A DNA stretch of 64,000 bases from Isoetes taiwanensis (GCA_021234155.1 JAJEKV010000031.1:5128356-5192355); one strand, 5' to 3'. Counted from the first letter of the stretch, positions 24,089-34,455 are shown. A program made the numbers and translations. Notes: generated by a model not told the origin, from the letters alone.

Positions 24089-24213
24089 TAATAAATAGTT
24101 CAAGTTTATCCAATAAGAAATAGAATACAAAAAAAATAGAATTCTGATATGGAGCAGGCTAGGGGGAGTGGTCCAAAATAAAGGGCTAAGGCAATGGGGC
24201 ATGTAAATTCCAA

Positions 24214-24542
24214 TGGTTACAAGACTAGACCAAAAAAGTGGGGCAAGTTATGATAAGCGACCATAAGGTTTGCTGTAGATGTTCATATGATTTCGGGCAA
24301 AGGTTGGGGAGGATTGTTAATGTTTTTTGTTTTTGTTAGGTTTAGGTTTGAAGGTGTAGTTTTAGAGAGTCACATGGGCTTCCTTTCTTGGCAGAACATA
24401 GCTTTCTTGCACAGCGATGGCGGCGTAACGAATTTGTTAAGGAGGTAAGGAGGAGGGATTGTGTACGGTTTTACCGGGGTTCTATTGTGTATGGTTACAA
24501 GGCTAGACAAAAAAAGTGGGGCAAGTTATGATAAGCGACCAT
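24214..24542. repeat. Direct repeats of about 50 bp flanking 230 bp
   Basis: GGTTACAAG(A/G)CTAGAC(C/A)AAAA... to GATAAGCGACCAT occurs at 24214-24263 and 24492-24542. A pure run of 37 A follows at 24570-24606. Unit B lacks this block. The arrangement could be a retroposed or unequally duplicated segment. Confidence 0.6.
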
Positions 24543-24566
24543 TAAAGTAAGGGAATAGGGAAATAC

Positions 24567-24609
<43 letters not shown>

Positions 24610-24648
24610 GAAAGCATCGAAATAAGTTTCGTTCATCTAATTTTACAG

Positions 24649-24692
24649 AATAGCAGGAGACCGGAATAGCAGGAGACCAGAATAGCAGGAGA
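24649..24692. repeat. Short tandem repeat AGAATAGCAGGAGACC
   Basis: Three imperfect units of about 16 bp. The matching place in unit B (33443-33500) has the same motif in a slightly different copy number. Confidence 0.8.
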
Positions 24693-25835
24693 AGATGCCT
24701 TTATCAGACAAGAAAAGGGCCGAATAGCTATAATAAGTAAGGGCTATCGGCTTCAGAAGACCTCTGCTTCCAATTCCGACTTCCATAATCCGGCTCCATA
24801 ATTCCGACTTGCAACTATCTGTCTGAGCAAAAAAACATGATAATTATAGGTATGACTCCTCATTTTGATTTTCTTCATGGTTGTCTCATAAGGCTCTGCC
24901 TTAGCATTACATTATAGGATAGCAAAAATGTACATCACCATTGTACTATATGACAGTAAATAGTTCTATGGTTCAAAGGAGCAGTGACCATGGTTTATAA
25001 TTCTTTTCCACTTTATAGATTTCCATTAATGAACGTTCTGCTATTAGTTTGTTCAAGCATCTATATTATTATCTTTTTACCGGATTAGACTGGGCCTGTG
25101 GAAAATACAAATATATTTTTCCACCAGCTTGATCCATGCCAGGCTCTATGGCAACATCCGACGCTTCCTTGCTGGCTATATGCTACAGGAAGTGTTCTTA
25201 CTTTGTAGACTCTGATTTTTTTGGAAAACTTGATTTAGTTCTTTTTGTCCATATAACAAGCCTAGATCATTTTATCATAGTAGCTTTAGGGAATGGAATT
25301 GTCAAGTTTTTATCTCCTTTGTAGGCTCATTCACTTGCAGACATGCTATTTCCAGAGGGGTCCAGTATAATGTCGAATGGATTTCATCTGCATTTATTGG
25401 TTGCTGACATGCTATTTTCTACTACTTTTTTGTTTCAGACAAGTCCCATATAATGTCGGAAGGGATTTGATCTGAATTTATTGGAGATGCCTACTAGGAT
25501 AACCTTACAGCAAATCATATCTCGCTTTTTCTTTAATGCTTTAAGTGCTTCAAAGCAAGCGAATCAAAGTAATTTTACTATTTTATATGCTTAGTTTTCT
25601 GCACGAACATGTTTTGTTTTTGCTAATAGCTTAGATCTTGCATTATTTTGACACTGTGAATGGTGATGCTACGCTTCTGGCGTAAGTGATGTCTTGCAAT
25701 AAATGTGTGTACAGTTCTATGCCATGTATTGAGTGCTTCTCTTAGTAAAGGTCACAAGCTATCTGAGCCTATACCTTCATTTTACAACACATGGATGTGC
25801 TTACATGTGCATGATTTTGACTTCTCTTTTTACAG

Positions 25836-26127
25836 GCTACAGATTTAAAAGTCTTGAAGCGTGGAGAGGCAACCGTGTCCTATTGGGACCATCACAACAA
25901 AAAAGGAACACATGTAGCATGTAAGGTGAGAACTATTTCTCATTTATTACATGCAAAAGTGATTCTTTTCTTTTGAGGGCAGATGCATTCATTGTGAACA
26001 TTACTGTTTATTTATTTCAGGACTTACATTCTGGGTAATTTGTTGTAATAGAAAACTTTTCAGACAACCTATCTAGAAGATGACCATTTAACTAACCGTT
26101 TCAAGCTGCTGGAGGCACATTTGTTTG
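25836..26127 (+). pseudogene. Two spliceable exons of an unrecognised gene, unit B
   Basis: Exon 1 (25836-25925) has AG and GT borders, is exactly 30 codons long and open in phase 0 (ATDLKVLKRGEATVSYWDHH...). Exon 2 (26064-26127), again AG/GT bordered, continues in the same phase (TTYLEDDHLTNRFKLLEAHL). Two consecutive phase-compatible exons are unlikely by chance. I do not recognise the protein. Unit A retains only the first 14 or so nucleotides of exon 1 and then carries unrelated DNA (18411-18592), so A lost these exons. The flanking upstream and downstream exons are not identified. A captured gene fragment inside the Helitron-derived unit is the likely explanation. Confidence 0.5.
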
Positions 26128-26636
26128 GTAAGATACAACATTATTACTGTTAAAAGATAATCATTATAACAATAGAAAATTAGTTAAGACTTAAAAGAGT
26201 AGTATCTTAACTGCAATCAAGGGCTTAAATTGTTTTTTGTCATGGAAGTGAAGCCTGCTATTGCAAATCTGTTAATTGACTCAGAGTGATTTTCAGGCCA
26301 TTTTTGTAATCTTTTTATCCAAGATGTGGTGCTTGATATTTTACTGTTTGTCTCATTTTTTCCCATGGAGAATTTGCTTCATCTGCCCCCCCATTCAGTT
26401 CAACTCCGACTTCTTTACAAATCAGAGCCTCCAGTGTTAGCTCTGTTGTATATAGTTCTTGCTTCATAGTTTTGCATCAGGAAGCCATCTTTCAGACTTT
26501 GAGAAGGAAGGAAGGAAGTTTGAGAACGAAAGCATACCCATAGCTATAAATGAGGCATTCAATCTTCTCCAAGATACAAAAGGGCATTGATTATGTTAGA
26601 TGAGTGCAGTTCCTTCTCAATTATACTGAATTAGAC

Positions 26637-26802
26637 TCTATTGTGCTTTGGATGACCACCTGATGCGAATTTTTGCTTGCCATGGAAATCTGTTTGCAGC
26701 ACCAAGTGCACATACATGGGCAGCTGTCACAGCTGCTAATGTTAAGTTGGATCAAAGTCAGACAGCCCTACAGCTGTGCCAGAAACTGCGCCACTTGAAT
26801 AT
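26637..26802 (+). pseudogene. PPR motif fragment, unit B, split by insertion
   Basis: Same PPR fragment as at 19004-19190 (HLMRIFACHGNLFAA..TWAAVTAANVKL..). It is interrupted after HLN by the 1.65-kb insertion. The remainder (IEPDRYIYIAI) resumes at 28457. Unit A shows the uninterrupted order. Confidence 0.7.
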
Positions 26803-26977
26803 GTAGCATAATAACAGGGGGTTACTTTTAGATTTTTATACGTTTTTTCACATGGTTTTTCTATGATTTCGTTGTTGTATTCGTTGAGGTGTACTAAATA
26901 GTATTTCTAGAGTGCACCTTTTATGGGCCGTTGATTTTCGTTGGTTGGAACAATCCGAGGGTTGTTGTCTTTCTCTG

Positions 26978-27117
26978 CATGTGTTTGTGCATGAACACTA
27001 CGCATGTGTATGCATGTGCATGTGCACATGCATGTGCATGTGTGTGCATGTGTATTGTGCATGTGCAAGTGCAAGTGCATGTGCATGTGTGCATGTGTGT
27101 GCAGATGCATGTGTACT
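26978..27117. repeat. TGCATG-type microsatellite
   Basis: Alternating purine-pyrimidine repeat of GCATGTG / TGCATG units over about 140 bp. It produces artificial Met/His/Cys-rich frames on both strands. Confidence 0.9.
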
Positions 27118-27915
27118 TGCCCTCTTGGATTCTTATTGTCAGAGTGGATTTTACTACCACGAGATGGATTATTTGCTCACACTTACAAAGGTATTTATTT
27201 TTTAATGTTTCTTCAGTTAGCATAATGTTTTTTTTTTACGAGGTATTGGTTTCCTGATTCTCCTTTTGTTTCCTTCCTAAGATTTGCTGCAGATTCAAGT
27301 TTACGCCCTCTGTTTGCTTCCAACTCTTGGATATTCCTGGCTGCCGGATTGTTCATAGCAGCCAGCCTTTAGCTTCAATCAACAAACGGATTCTTATGCA
27401 CACAACAGGCGGATTATTCCACGCCCTTTTCTATGTCACACAGATCAGTCAAATAGTGGCCACAAGAATGCATTTATATTGTAGGTTTGGAACTTTAATC
27501 GAACCATAAGGTGAATCATGCATTACCTTTAAGCTAGAGATGGAGCATTCAAAATCATATGGATTGATAAACAATGGTGTCATTGTGAAAGAGAAATAGT
27601 TGTAGCGGAAGTAACAATATGTAGCATAATAACAGGGTTTTTTTTTTTGTGTTGCAAATTTTATGACTTTCAGAATAATGGGATCAATTTGCTCTATCTT
27701 TATGGTAACTTTTACTTATGTTCTATTTGTTTTATTGTCGTCAAATTCAAAAGCTACAGGTGATGAAAGCCTCAAATGAATTCTAGTTTTTTTCTGGTTT
27801 GAATTCTAAAATTTTTGTCACACCTGAAGGGGGACGTCTCTAAGGCCCCGAAGGGGCAAAAAATTTTTTTTTGCAACACAAACCATTAACATCCAACATG
27901 TAAAAATTAAATCCC

Positions 27916-28448
27916 CCAACACATAACAACTAACACATGACAACCATTGACATTAACAACCAACACATAACTACCATTGACATTAATTAACACAACCATT
28001 GGGTCCAACACATTTAAATTAAAATCCCCCTTAAACCCCCTTTGGTTTGGGTGCATATTCACACGGGGGGTGACGTAGGGGCGTGAGAGCCCTCATAATT
28101 GTATTTTGCACGCATTTAAAAACAACATCATATAGTATTCTGCTTGAAATCTTATAGTATTTTGCGAATCTTGTTATACAGTATAGCAAATTTCGTACTT
28201 GCATACCCCACAAACGAGGAACTTTACGTACGGTATAGATTAAGGAATAAGGGGTGAATATGCCTATCCAACAGCTCTCGTTGCCCGGAGTCACCCCCCG
28301 TGTGAATATGCACCCAAACCAAAGGGGGTTTAAGGGGGATTTTAATTTAAATGTGTTGGACCCAATGGTTGTGTTAATTAATGTCAATGGTAGTTATGTG
28401 TTGGTTGTTAATGTCAATGGTTGTTATGTGTTAGTTGTTATGTGTTGG
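27916..28448. mobile_element. 533-bp element with 159-bp near-perfect inverted repeats
   Basis: The left arm 27916-28074 starts CCAACACATAACAACTAACA. The right arm 28290-28448 is its reverse complement over 159 bp, with a single mismatch seen by eye. The outer third of each arm is built of ACACATAAC / ACCATTGACATTAA repeats. The right arm ends exactly at the 8-bp target duplication. The 215-bp centre is the module also present at 21215-21488. No coding capacity. Fold-back or MITE type. Confidence 0.8.
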
Positions 28449-28476
28449 TTGAATATTGAGCCAGACAGGTATATCT

Positions 28477-29221
28477 ATATTGCAATCCTCACCATCAACT
28501 GCTCCATTTACTCCGCCCCCTGAGCTTGCTCATTTGACAACTCCATCCTCACCTGATGTTCCTTTTGCACAGTTGCTTGCTTCCTCTCTTAATGCCAAAT
28601 CAGAACAAACTGGCCCATATTCTGCTTCTCCATTTGCATCTCCAGACTACATTTCAAAGAATAATATGCGGAGGTCTTATCAGCTTTATCCTGAAAGTCC
28701 ATTGAGAAATTTAATTTCTCCAGCATCGAGGATTTCTGAACCACCTTCACCTTTACCTGAATTAGAGTTTCCATTTCGGAAAGGATGACTTAGTTTGGAA
28801 GGCTCAAAATGGTCGCGTGTCTTCATTTCTTTCCCTTGAACCTAGCAGTTGCAATGAACACAAATTATCTTGGGTTTCCATCGTGTCTATGTGTAAAGGG
28901 GATCATTCTGTCTTTTCAGACCAGGAATATAATGAGGCAGGGCTAATCTTCTTTACAAGTGAACAGAATGTTGAATTTGAAGAAAGCATGTGCAAAGCAA
29001 GTCATGAAGGGGCTCTCAATCCTCTACATGGTGGAACTGCAACTAGACAGTTCATGAGGTATCATAGGTGTGAGTCAATGGAGGAGGATGAGACAATATT
29101 TCTGAAAGAGCAAGAAAATGTTGATGCAAATGTGGTGGAAAGGGCTTTTTTATCTGGCAAGCCTGAACAAAAGTGCCAGAGCGTGAAAAACATGCAGTGC
29201 CAATTGTTATCAATCAGATAG
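28477..29221 (+). pseudogene. Hydroxyproline-rich-glycoprotein-like fragment, unit B
   Basis: Same captured fragment as at 19189-19931 in unit A (SSPSTAPFTPPPELAHL, TTPSSPDVPFAQLLASSL, YQLYPESPLRNLISPAS). Here the in-frame stop of A is a Gln codon (28964 region). Near 28770-28790, however, the frame is shifted (TTTCCATTTCGGAAAGGATG against TTTCCAGCTCAGAAGGATG in A). It continues to the same final TAG at 29219-29221. Each copy is thus broken in a different place, consistent with decay after duplication. Confidence 0.75.
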
Positions 29222-30817
29222 AAATTGAAAGAGGTATGTTTTCTAACTTATGTTATGTCTTTTTTCATAGAGGTTTTTCTGTTTAATAAAAAATCATTAA
29301 TCATTTCACAAAATTTAAAAAGGCTTAATTTATGGCAGCGTTAATTTATGCCTTATCTGGCTTCCTCTTCAAAATGATCTCTTCCAACCTTGAGCAAGAT
29401 GTTCTTGCCAAAAATGTTAGCGGGATGCCATTTCTTGGACCACTATGATTTCTGGTTATATACAACAAGGTAATCTATATAGGGATAGTTGAATTGTTTC
29501 ATTGGATGTCATATAATATGAGGCTCTCATAGACTGCTTTAATTTCAAGTGATATCAGAGATGGTTGCCTAATCAAGCATTTGATTTATTCCCGCAAATG
29601 TCATAGTGAGATATGATGTCTCAGGAACTCTTTTTCATGGCAATTATTTCTGGCTATTTACATTTAGTTTAGGACACAAAGATGCGCTCGAATTCTTCAA
29701 TTAAAACAATGCTGCTGCTTCTAGCAGATCGGTTATCCTGCTATTAAAACACGACGTAGGGATACTAATGTTATTGGTAATGTCTATAGATAGTACTGAA
29801 AATAGCTCAGTCGCTTAATTTCCTTAGCTTCAATCATGTTCTCTGATGTTTATGGAGTTTCTTAGGGTTTTTGAGTTAAAAGCTCTTTTGGAATTCGTAT
29901 TCGATTTCAAATTAGTATTTTTTACGATAGGCTTAACTGCATCAGAGTTTTTCACATGATGCTCAAGTACAAATAATAGGTATATACCAAATATTTTGCT
30001 ACTCATAGTTTGCACACAATGCTGGGGTGTAGACAACAGATATACCAAATATTTTGCTATTCACAACAGAAGCTCCTGCCATTACTATTAGTGCTGCTAA
30101 TCAAAAACTAATTTCTCACATTGTTGCAAGCAATTCCTCAGGTTGTTTATGCAACACTTATGAATTCAAAGAGAGAGACTGAGTTAGGGATTCAGAGTAT
30201 TACCATGAAACCCAGGGTATTTACTCAAGCTTTATTGCCTGGGCTTTGATGACACAGACAATCAAACATGTATAAAACTTTGATATTGCAATAACTAGAG
30301 AAACTAAATGGAAAATTCCTCTACTCATAATATTGGGTTGATTCGTCTGTACTCATACTACTAGGCTCATTCGTCAAGATGAAGCCTTGCGGAGAGGTAG
30401 TTAACCCCTGCTAGATAGAAATGAGCAGTCCATTATTTTGTAATTAGAGTTGCAAACGTTATAATTAGGTTGCAATATGTACAATAAATACAATAAATTC
30501 TGATGGTTTGGCCACTTTGTTGGATATGAGCGACAATGAATTTTGTGCATGTTTGCATATAGAGAAAACAAACAATTAGTCTCCACATGGCCATGGTCAT
30601 AAATTGTTTTACGTTGTGCTTGGGTTTCCCGAGCTATCTTTGGGTTGTCTGGGACAATGCAGACCAAGAGTGGATTGAGTGAGAATTTGTAGTTTAAGAA
30701 ATGGAAATGTTCTATTGTAAACAAAGAACATCTTTAAGAGCATAGCACCATACTTTATCATCCTTCTTTTCATCAAATATTGTTTTCATATTTGTGGATA
30801 ATGTACGCCTTCATAGT
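29222..30817. other. Shared non-coding part of unit B
   Basis: Collinear with 19932-21214 and 22637-22936 of unit A. It crosses the site where A carries its nested element and so preserves a near-empty version of that site at about 30508-30530. No gene recognised. Confidence 0.6.
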
Positions 30818-31570
30818 ATATTTATTTCTTTCTTGCTGGCAGAAAGACTAAATAGGTGGTTCAAATAAATGATCAGGTACCCACGCAATTTTAGTCTTCT
30901 TTTGCTTATAATGCAAGTAGGTGGAATGGATTAGACTTACATCATGTACCGGGCTCTAGAGGGTGGAGTCTGGCGGCTGGGCATATTCTTTGTCTAGCCA
31001 GCTTCAGGTTGAATGCTTATCCCGACAATGCAGCATCTGTTCCAATTTAATGTTCATGATGATTTGCTTGCTTATGAAGTGAGGAACTAGAATTCAAGAA
31101 GCAGTGGCAGCTTCTATGAGCAGAGTGACAGGCTGCTCTTCTAATACTGGTCCATTTTCTCTACCACCTTCTTAGTGCCTTGGTAAGAGTAATGCAGCTT
31201 GGTGATAGGGTTTGTCCACCTATCCCGCTTCAAAAGTTATATACATGTAGAAATGATGGTGATTGTCTATCGATGTCTGCTGTATTTAGTGGAGGATGTA
31301 TGGGCTCCTTCATGGACAATGAAAGTGGAAGACTCCTTCTGTGGTGACCCTTTCAGTTGATTCAGAAGACACTGAGAAGGTTCTGTGACCTCTATCTTAT
31401 ATTTCTTTTGTTTTCTTCCTGCTCAGAATAAGTCTCAATTCATGGAGGACGAAGAGGTTGAGTTTACTCCTGTAGTACTCCTCCTTGAAGATTGAAACAT
31501 TGTACTCTGTACTTTTTATATATAATACAAAAATTCTCCTTGCCTCCAAAAAAAAAAAAAAAAAAAAAAA
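30818..31570 (+). mobile_element. Poly-A-tailed retroposon, unit B only
   Basis: A 730-bp sequence ending AATTCTCCTTGCCTCC followed by 23 A interrupts unit B. Unit A reads straight through (TTCATAGTCAACAATGG). Before the tail lies TACTTTTTATATATAATACA, like a LINE or mRNA 3' untranslated end. Long open frames are absent, so it is a 5'-truncated LINE or processed transcript. No target duplication is evident; one or two bases of target appear lost instead. Confidence 0.7.
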
Positions 31571-32649
31571 CAATGGAAAAATAAACAAGTAGTAATTTGT
31601 TTGAAAAGTTGATAATTGGGTGAGACAGTCCAAGCTTTGTGAAATGGAAGCAATGTATTTGAGTTGTTGTACATTGTTGAGATAGATGAACTATAACAAA
31701 TTAATATTGATGTTGTAAATAATAACCATCTTTACTGCTCCTAATCAACGTCGCCTTGCATAGTTTAGAATCTCCAAGCTTATGCTTCCTCAAAGTGTGT
31801 ATTTTACTCATTTGCAAACAAATGATTTGAACATTATTATAGAACTCTCTAAAATATGTTCTCCTTGCGAATATTATTTCACATAAAGACCGATTAGTAA
31901 AAACATACATTATTAATTCTAATAATAGCAAGAACAATTCTAAGAATGAACCGCATCTCTTATAAAGACAAATGATTTACAAACAACTTGCATTATATAT
32001 TGAGCAACCCACAAACAAACTTAATGTTAGCTACATAAACCATCAACAAAACCAATTACAAAAAACTTGCACAATATAATGAACAATGCACAACAAACTT
32101 ATCATTAGCTATATAAACCATCAACAAAACCAACTAGACCATGAAGGCACAAACCAAACATATCTAAGTAATCACAACATAAAAGCCCACTCAATGCTAA
32201 AAACATTACCGATAACAATAAGTTTGAGTTATCGGAATCGATCTTGCAACCTTGCTAAATCATTCTACAAAATTGACCCTACAAAAAAATCCATCAATGA
32301 GCTTATTTACAATTTTAACATAGGATAGAATGTAAGAAATTGAAATATATGCATATCAATGCCAATTCTTTAATGTTGACTCCTTAAATATCTCGGTGAA
32401 GGGCACATGGGCAAAATCATTACTCTTATGCAAAAAGTGTATTCTCACGATAGAAATTGGTCAGTGACCACATTCTCAAGATGAACCTTCATTGCACAAA
32501 TTCAAAGTTGCAATCATTCGATTCATGCTCTCATGAACATTTGCCAAGCATAGGGTACACTATCTTTAAATGATATAGGCTAAAATCATCTCCCTTCTCT
32601 CATTTCTATTCTTCCAAATTTTTACAAGGTTTTTTAAGATATGTACAAC

Positions 32650-32687
32650 TTCATGGCTACAATATAATGATATTTGTACGTTACTAG
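32650..32687 (+). other. Decayed Helitron 3' terminus in unit B
   Basis: Unit B keeps ACGTTACTAG with following T, as in A, but lacks the TGCCCGGC-AAC-GCCGGGCA hairpin. The rest of the flank is nearly identical. The loss should make this terminus inactive. Confidence 0.75.
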
Positions 32688-32778
32688 TAATAAATAGTTC
32701 GAGTTTATCCAATAAGAAATAGAATACAAAAAAAACAGAATGCAGGCTAGGGGGAGTGGTCCAAAATAAAGGGCTAAG

Positions 32779-32888
32779 AAGGGGTTAAACCCCCTTTAGA
32801 GCCCATTACGGCAAATAAATGGGCGAGCCCGGAGGGGCGAGCCCATTTATTTTTGCCGTAATGGGCGAGAAAGGGGGTTTGACCCCTT
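32779..32888. repeat. Fold-back sequence of about 110 bp
   Basis: The left arm (32779-32824) runs AAGGGGTTAAACCCCCTTT through GCCCATTACGGCAAATAAAT to GGGC. The right arm (32841-32888) is its near-complementary inverse, with a 16-nt loop rich in G. A small inverted-repeat element is likely. It sits exactly where unit B departs from unit A. Confidence 0.8.
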
Positions 32889-32993
32889 TAACCGGCAGGG
32901 TCCGAGACTGCTTTAGCAGCAAGCAACAAAGAAAATCTGTATCGGCTATCGCTGGATGCCTTTTCCAATGCTATCCCGGAGCTCCGATTTGGG

Positions 32994-33090
32994 TGCGATT
33001 TAAGATTTAAGCAGCGATTTAAGCGCGATTCAAGCAGCGATTTAAGATTAAAGCAGCGATTCAAGCACGATTTAAGCTCTGATTTAAGAA
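32994..33090. repeat. GCGATT(T/C)AAGCA simple tandem repeat
   Basis: Seven or so units of roughly 12-16 bp containing CGATTTAAG or CGATTCAAG. The variation between units suggests age. Confidence 0.75.
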
Positions 33091-33218
33091 GCCTTCAAGA
33101 TTGCAAGGCTAGAGCTCCAAGACGGCCGGCCAGAGCTCCGATTTAAGCAAAGCCTTCAAGACGGCCTGCCAAAGCTTTGTCTTCGCTGAGTTTTTGAGAG
33201 CTGAGATGCTTCGTGGAC

Positions 33219-33268
33219 GGTTTATCAAGATAAACAGGCAAGCAGATGGTTTATCAAGATAAACAGGC
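33219..33268. repeat. Two copies of GGTTTATCAAGATAAACAGGC
   Basis: A perfect 21-bp direct repeat at 33219-33239 and 33248-33268, separated by 8 bp. Each copy contains the inverted pair GTTTATC..GATAAAC. Confidence 0.9.
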
Positions 33269-33732
33269 TGAATATGAGCTGTTACGGCTAATAATTAATC
33301 TTAATCTAACGGCTAAGATCTAAAGTAGTCGAGGAACTGCCGGTTAAGGCGGCGTAACGAAGCTCTGGCTTCATCGAAGCACTGACCACTGACTAAGGGA
33401 ATAGGGAAATCTTATTTAAAAAATTCGTTCATCTAATTTTACAGAACAGCAGAATAGCAGGAGACCAGAATAGCAGAAGACCAGAATAGCAGGAGAAGAT
33501 GCCTTTATCAGACAAGAAAAGGGCCGAATAGCTATAATAAGTAAGGGCTATTGGGACTCAGAAGTCCTCTGCTTCCAATTCCGACTTCCATAATCCGGCT
33601 CCATAATTCCGACTTGCAACTATCTGTGTGAGCTTAGGATCTTGCAAGCGGGGCTCCCTGGTCAGCCTTGATTGCATCAAACACTAGTTTCTTTGCACAA
33701 ATAACTCACCTATTGGATCCGCCCAGCACACG

Positions 33733-34455
33733 ATGGCTGTTGTAATCTGGTGCTTGTTGCTTTTAACGGTTGCAGCGACAACAGAGGCTTTGATGCTCAG
33801 CAGGACGCTCTGGTGGGAGGCCGCGTGCCGTGGCCATGTCATTCAAAATATTACCATCCACTCCGTTTCAAGTGGCTCTCAACCTAGCAGAGTATATATT
33901 GGACCTATATATTGTAAAGATTCTGACCATCTTCCTCCATATGAATTGAGTTTCAATGGATCTAATTCCATTCCACCTCAAATGCCTTTCAATGGATCAT
34001 CCTCCTATTGTCTTACCCATTCTACAAATGATGATGCACATACTCTCTTGTTCTCTTTCACTAGCCCACATCCTCCAATAGAGTACTTTGCCCGCCTGCA
34101 AAACATCACTATCGGGGATACTATTGTCTCTAGATGCAAATCTCCTTTAGGCCTCAATCATAAAGGTCCCATCTATGTTGATTCAAGTGCATACGATGGT
34201 ATAAAGGATCGAATTTGCTTTGATGTTTTACATGCTCCTAATATGCAGGTCCCTTCTCTCAGCTTCCAAATTGAAGGTGCTTCATCCATGCACCCTATAA
34301 TCAGCCAGTGGAAAATTAAACGTTCCCTCATCATCTCAGCTCTCGGTCTTGAGAGGTTAATGCGAGAGAGGTTAATGCACCCTATAAAGACCGAGAGGTT
34401 AATGCGAGAGACCCTCATCATCTCAGCTCTCGGTCTTGAGAATGAGGTGGACTAG
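33733..34455 (+). CDS. Hypothetical secreted protein, 240 residues
   Basis: Open frame from an ATG in good context (CACACGATGGCT). Residues 1-19 form a convincing signal peptide (MAVVIWCLLLLTVAATTEA). The mature part carries several N-glycosylation sequons (NIT, NGS, NGS, NIT) and several Cys, pointing to the secretory pathway. I recognise no family. The last 45 or so residues are low-complexity and come from a local DNA duplication: SLIISALGLE(R/N) occurs twice and ERLMRE(R/T)L twice. The true C-terminus of an ancestral gene may therefore have been replaced. It starts 100 bp after the end of duplication unit B. A first exon of a larger gene is also possible. No promoter elements stand out. 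Confidence 0.45.
   Translation: MAVVIWCLLLLTVAATTEALMLSRTLWWEAACRGHVIQNITIHSVSSGSQPSRVYIGPIYCKDSDHLPPYELSFNGSNSIPPQMPFNGSSSYCLTHSTNDDAHTLLFSFTSPHPPIEYFARLQNITIGDTIVSRCKSPLGLNHKGPIYVDSSAYDGIKDRICFDVLHAPNMQVPSLSFQIEGASSMHPIISQWKIKRSLIISALGLERLMRERLMHPIKTERLMRETLIISALGLENEVD

Larger units (their letters stand above)
17391..24828 (+). repeat. Tandem segmental duplication, unit A
   Basis: Unit A starts at AAAAAACATGATAATTATAGG and ends ..GCAACTATCTGTCTGAGC. Immediately after it unit B begins with the same AAAAAAACATGATAATTATAGG. The two units are collinear over most of their length with only scattered substitutions, apart from insertions and replacements unique to each. A-specific sequences are 18411-18592, a LINE tail (18752-18868), a nested element (21215-22633) and the Helitron hairpin. 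Confidence 0.88.
26803..28448 (+). mobile_element. Composite insertion with 8-bp target duplication, unit B
   Basis: The sequence TTGAATAT is present on both sides (26795-26802 and 28449-28456) and once only at the empty site in unit A (CACTTGAATATTGAGCC). The insert begins GTAGCATAATAACAGG and ends in the right arm of a 159-bp inverted repeat. A second GTAGCATAATAACAGGG start lies inside at 27621, so it looks like two related elements side by side. It contains a TGCATG-rich microsatellite but no transposase. Eight-bp duplications are typical of hAT elements, but the outer ends are not inverted copies of one another, so the superfamily is open. Confidence 0.7.
24829..33633 (+). repeat. Tandem segmental duplication, unit B
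   Basis: Collinear with unit A. B-specific sequences are 25848-26347 (two good exons), a 1.65-kb insertion (26803-28448), a poly-A retroposon (30818-31570), and 32779-33392, which replaces 24205-24545 of A. It ends ..GCAACTATCTGTGTGAGC at 33633, where homology to the A end stops. The direct A-B junction with no spacer fits unequal exchange or replication slippage. Confidence 0.88.

Noticed and set aside
26907-27257. Several overlapping Met/His/Cys-rich frames on both strands
   Set aside because: They are translations of a TGCATG-type microsatellite; open in many frames because the repeat lacks stops.
31397-31633. Minus-strand frame with poly-Phe
   Set aside because: Created by the poly-A tail of the retroposon read in reverse.
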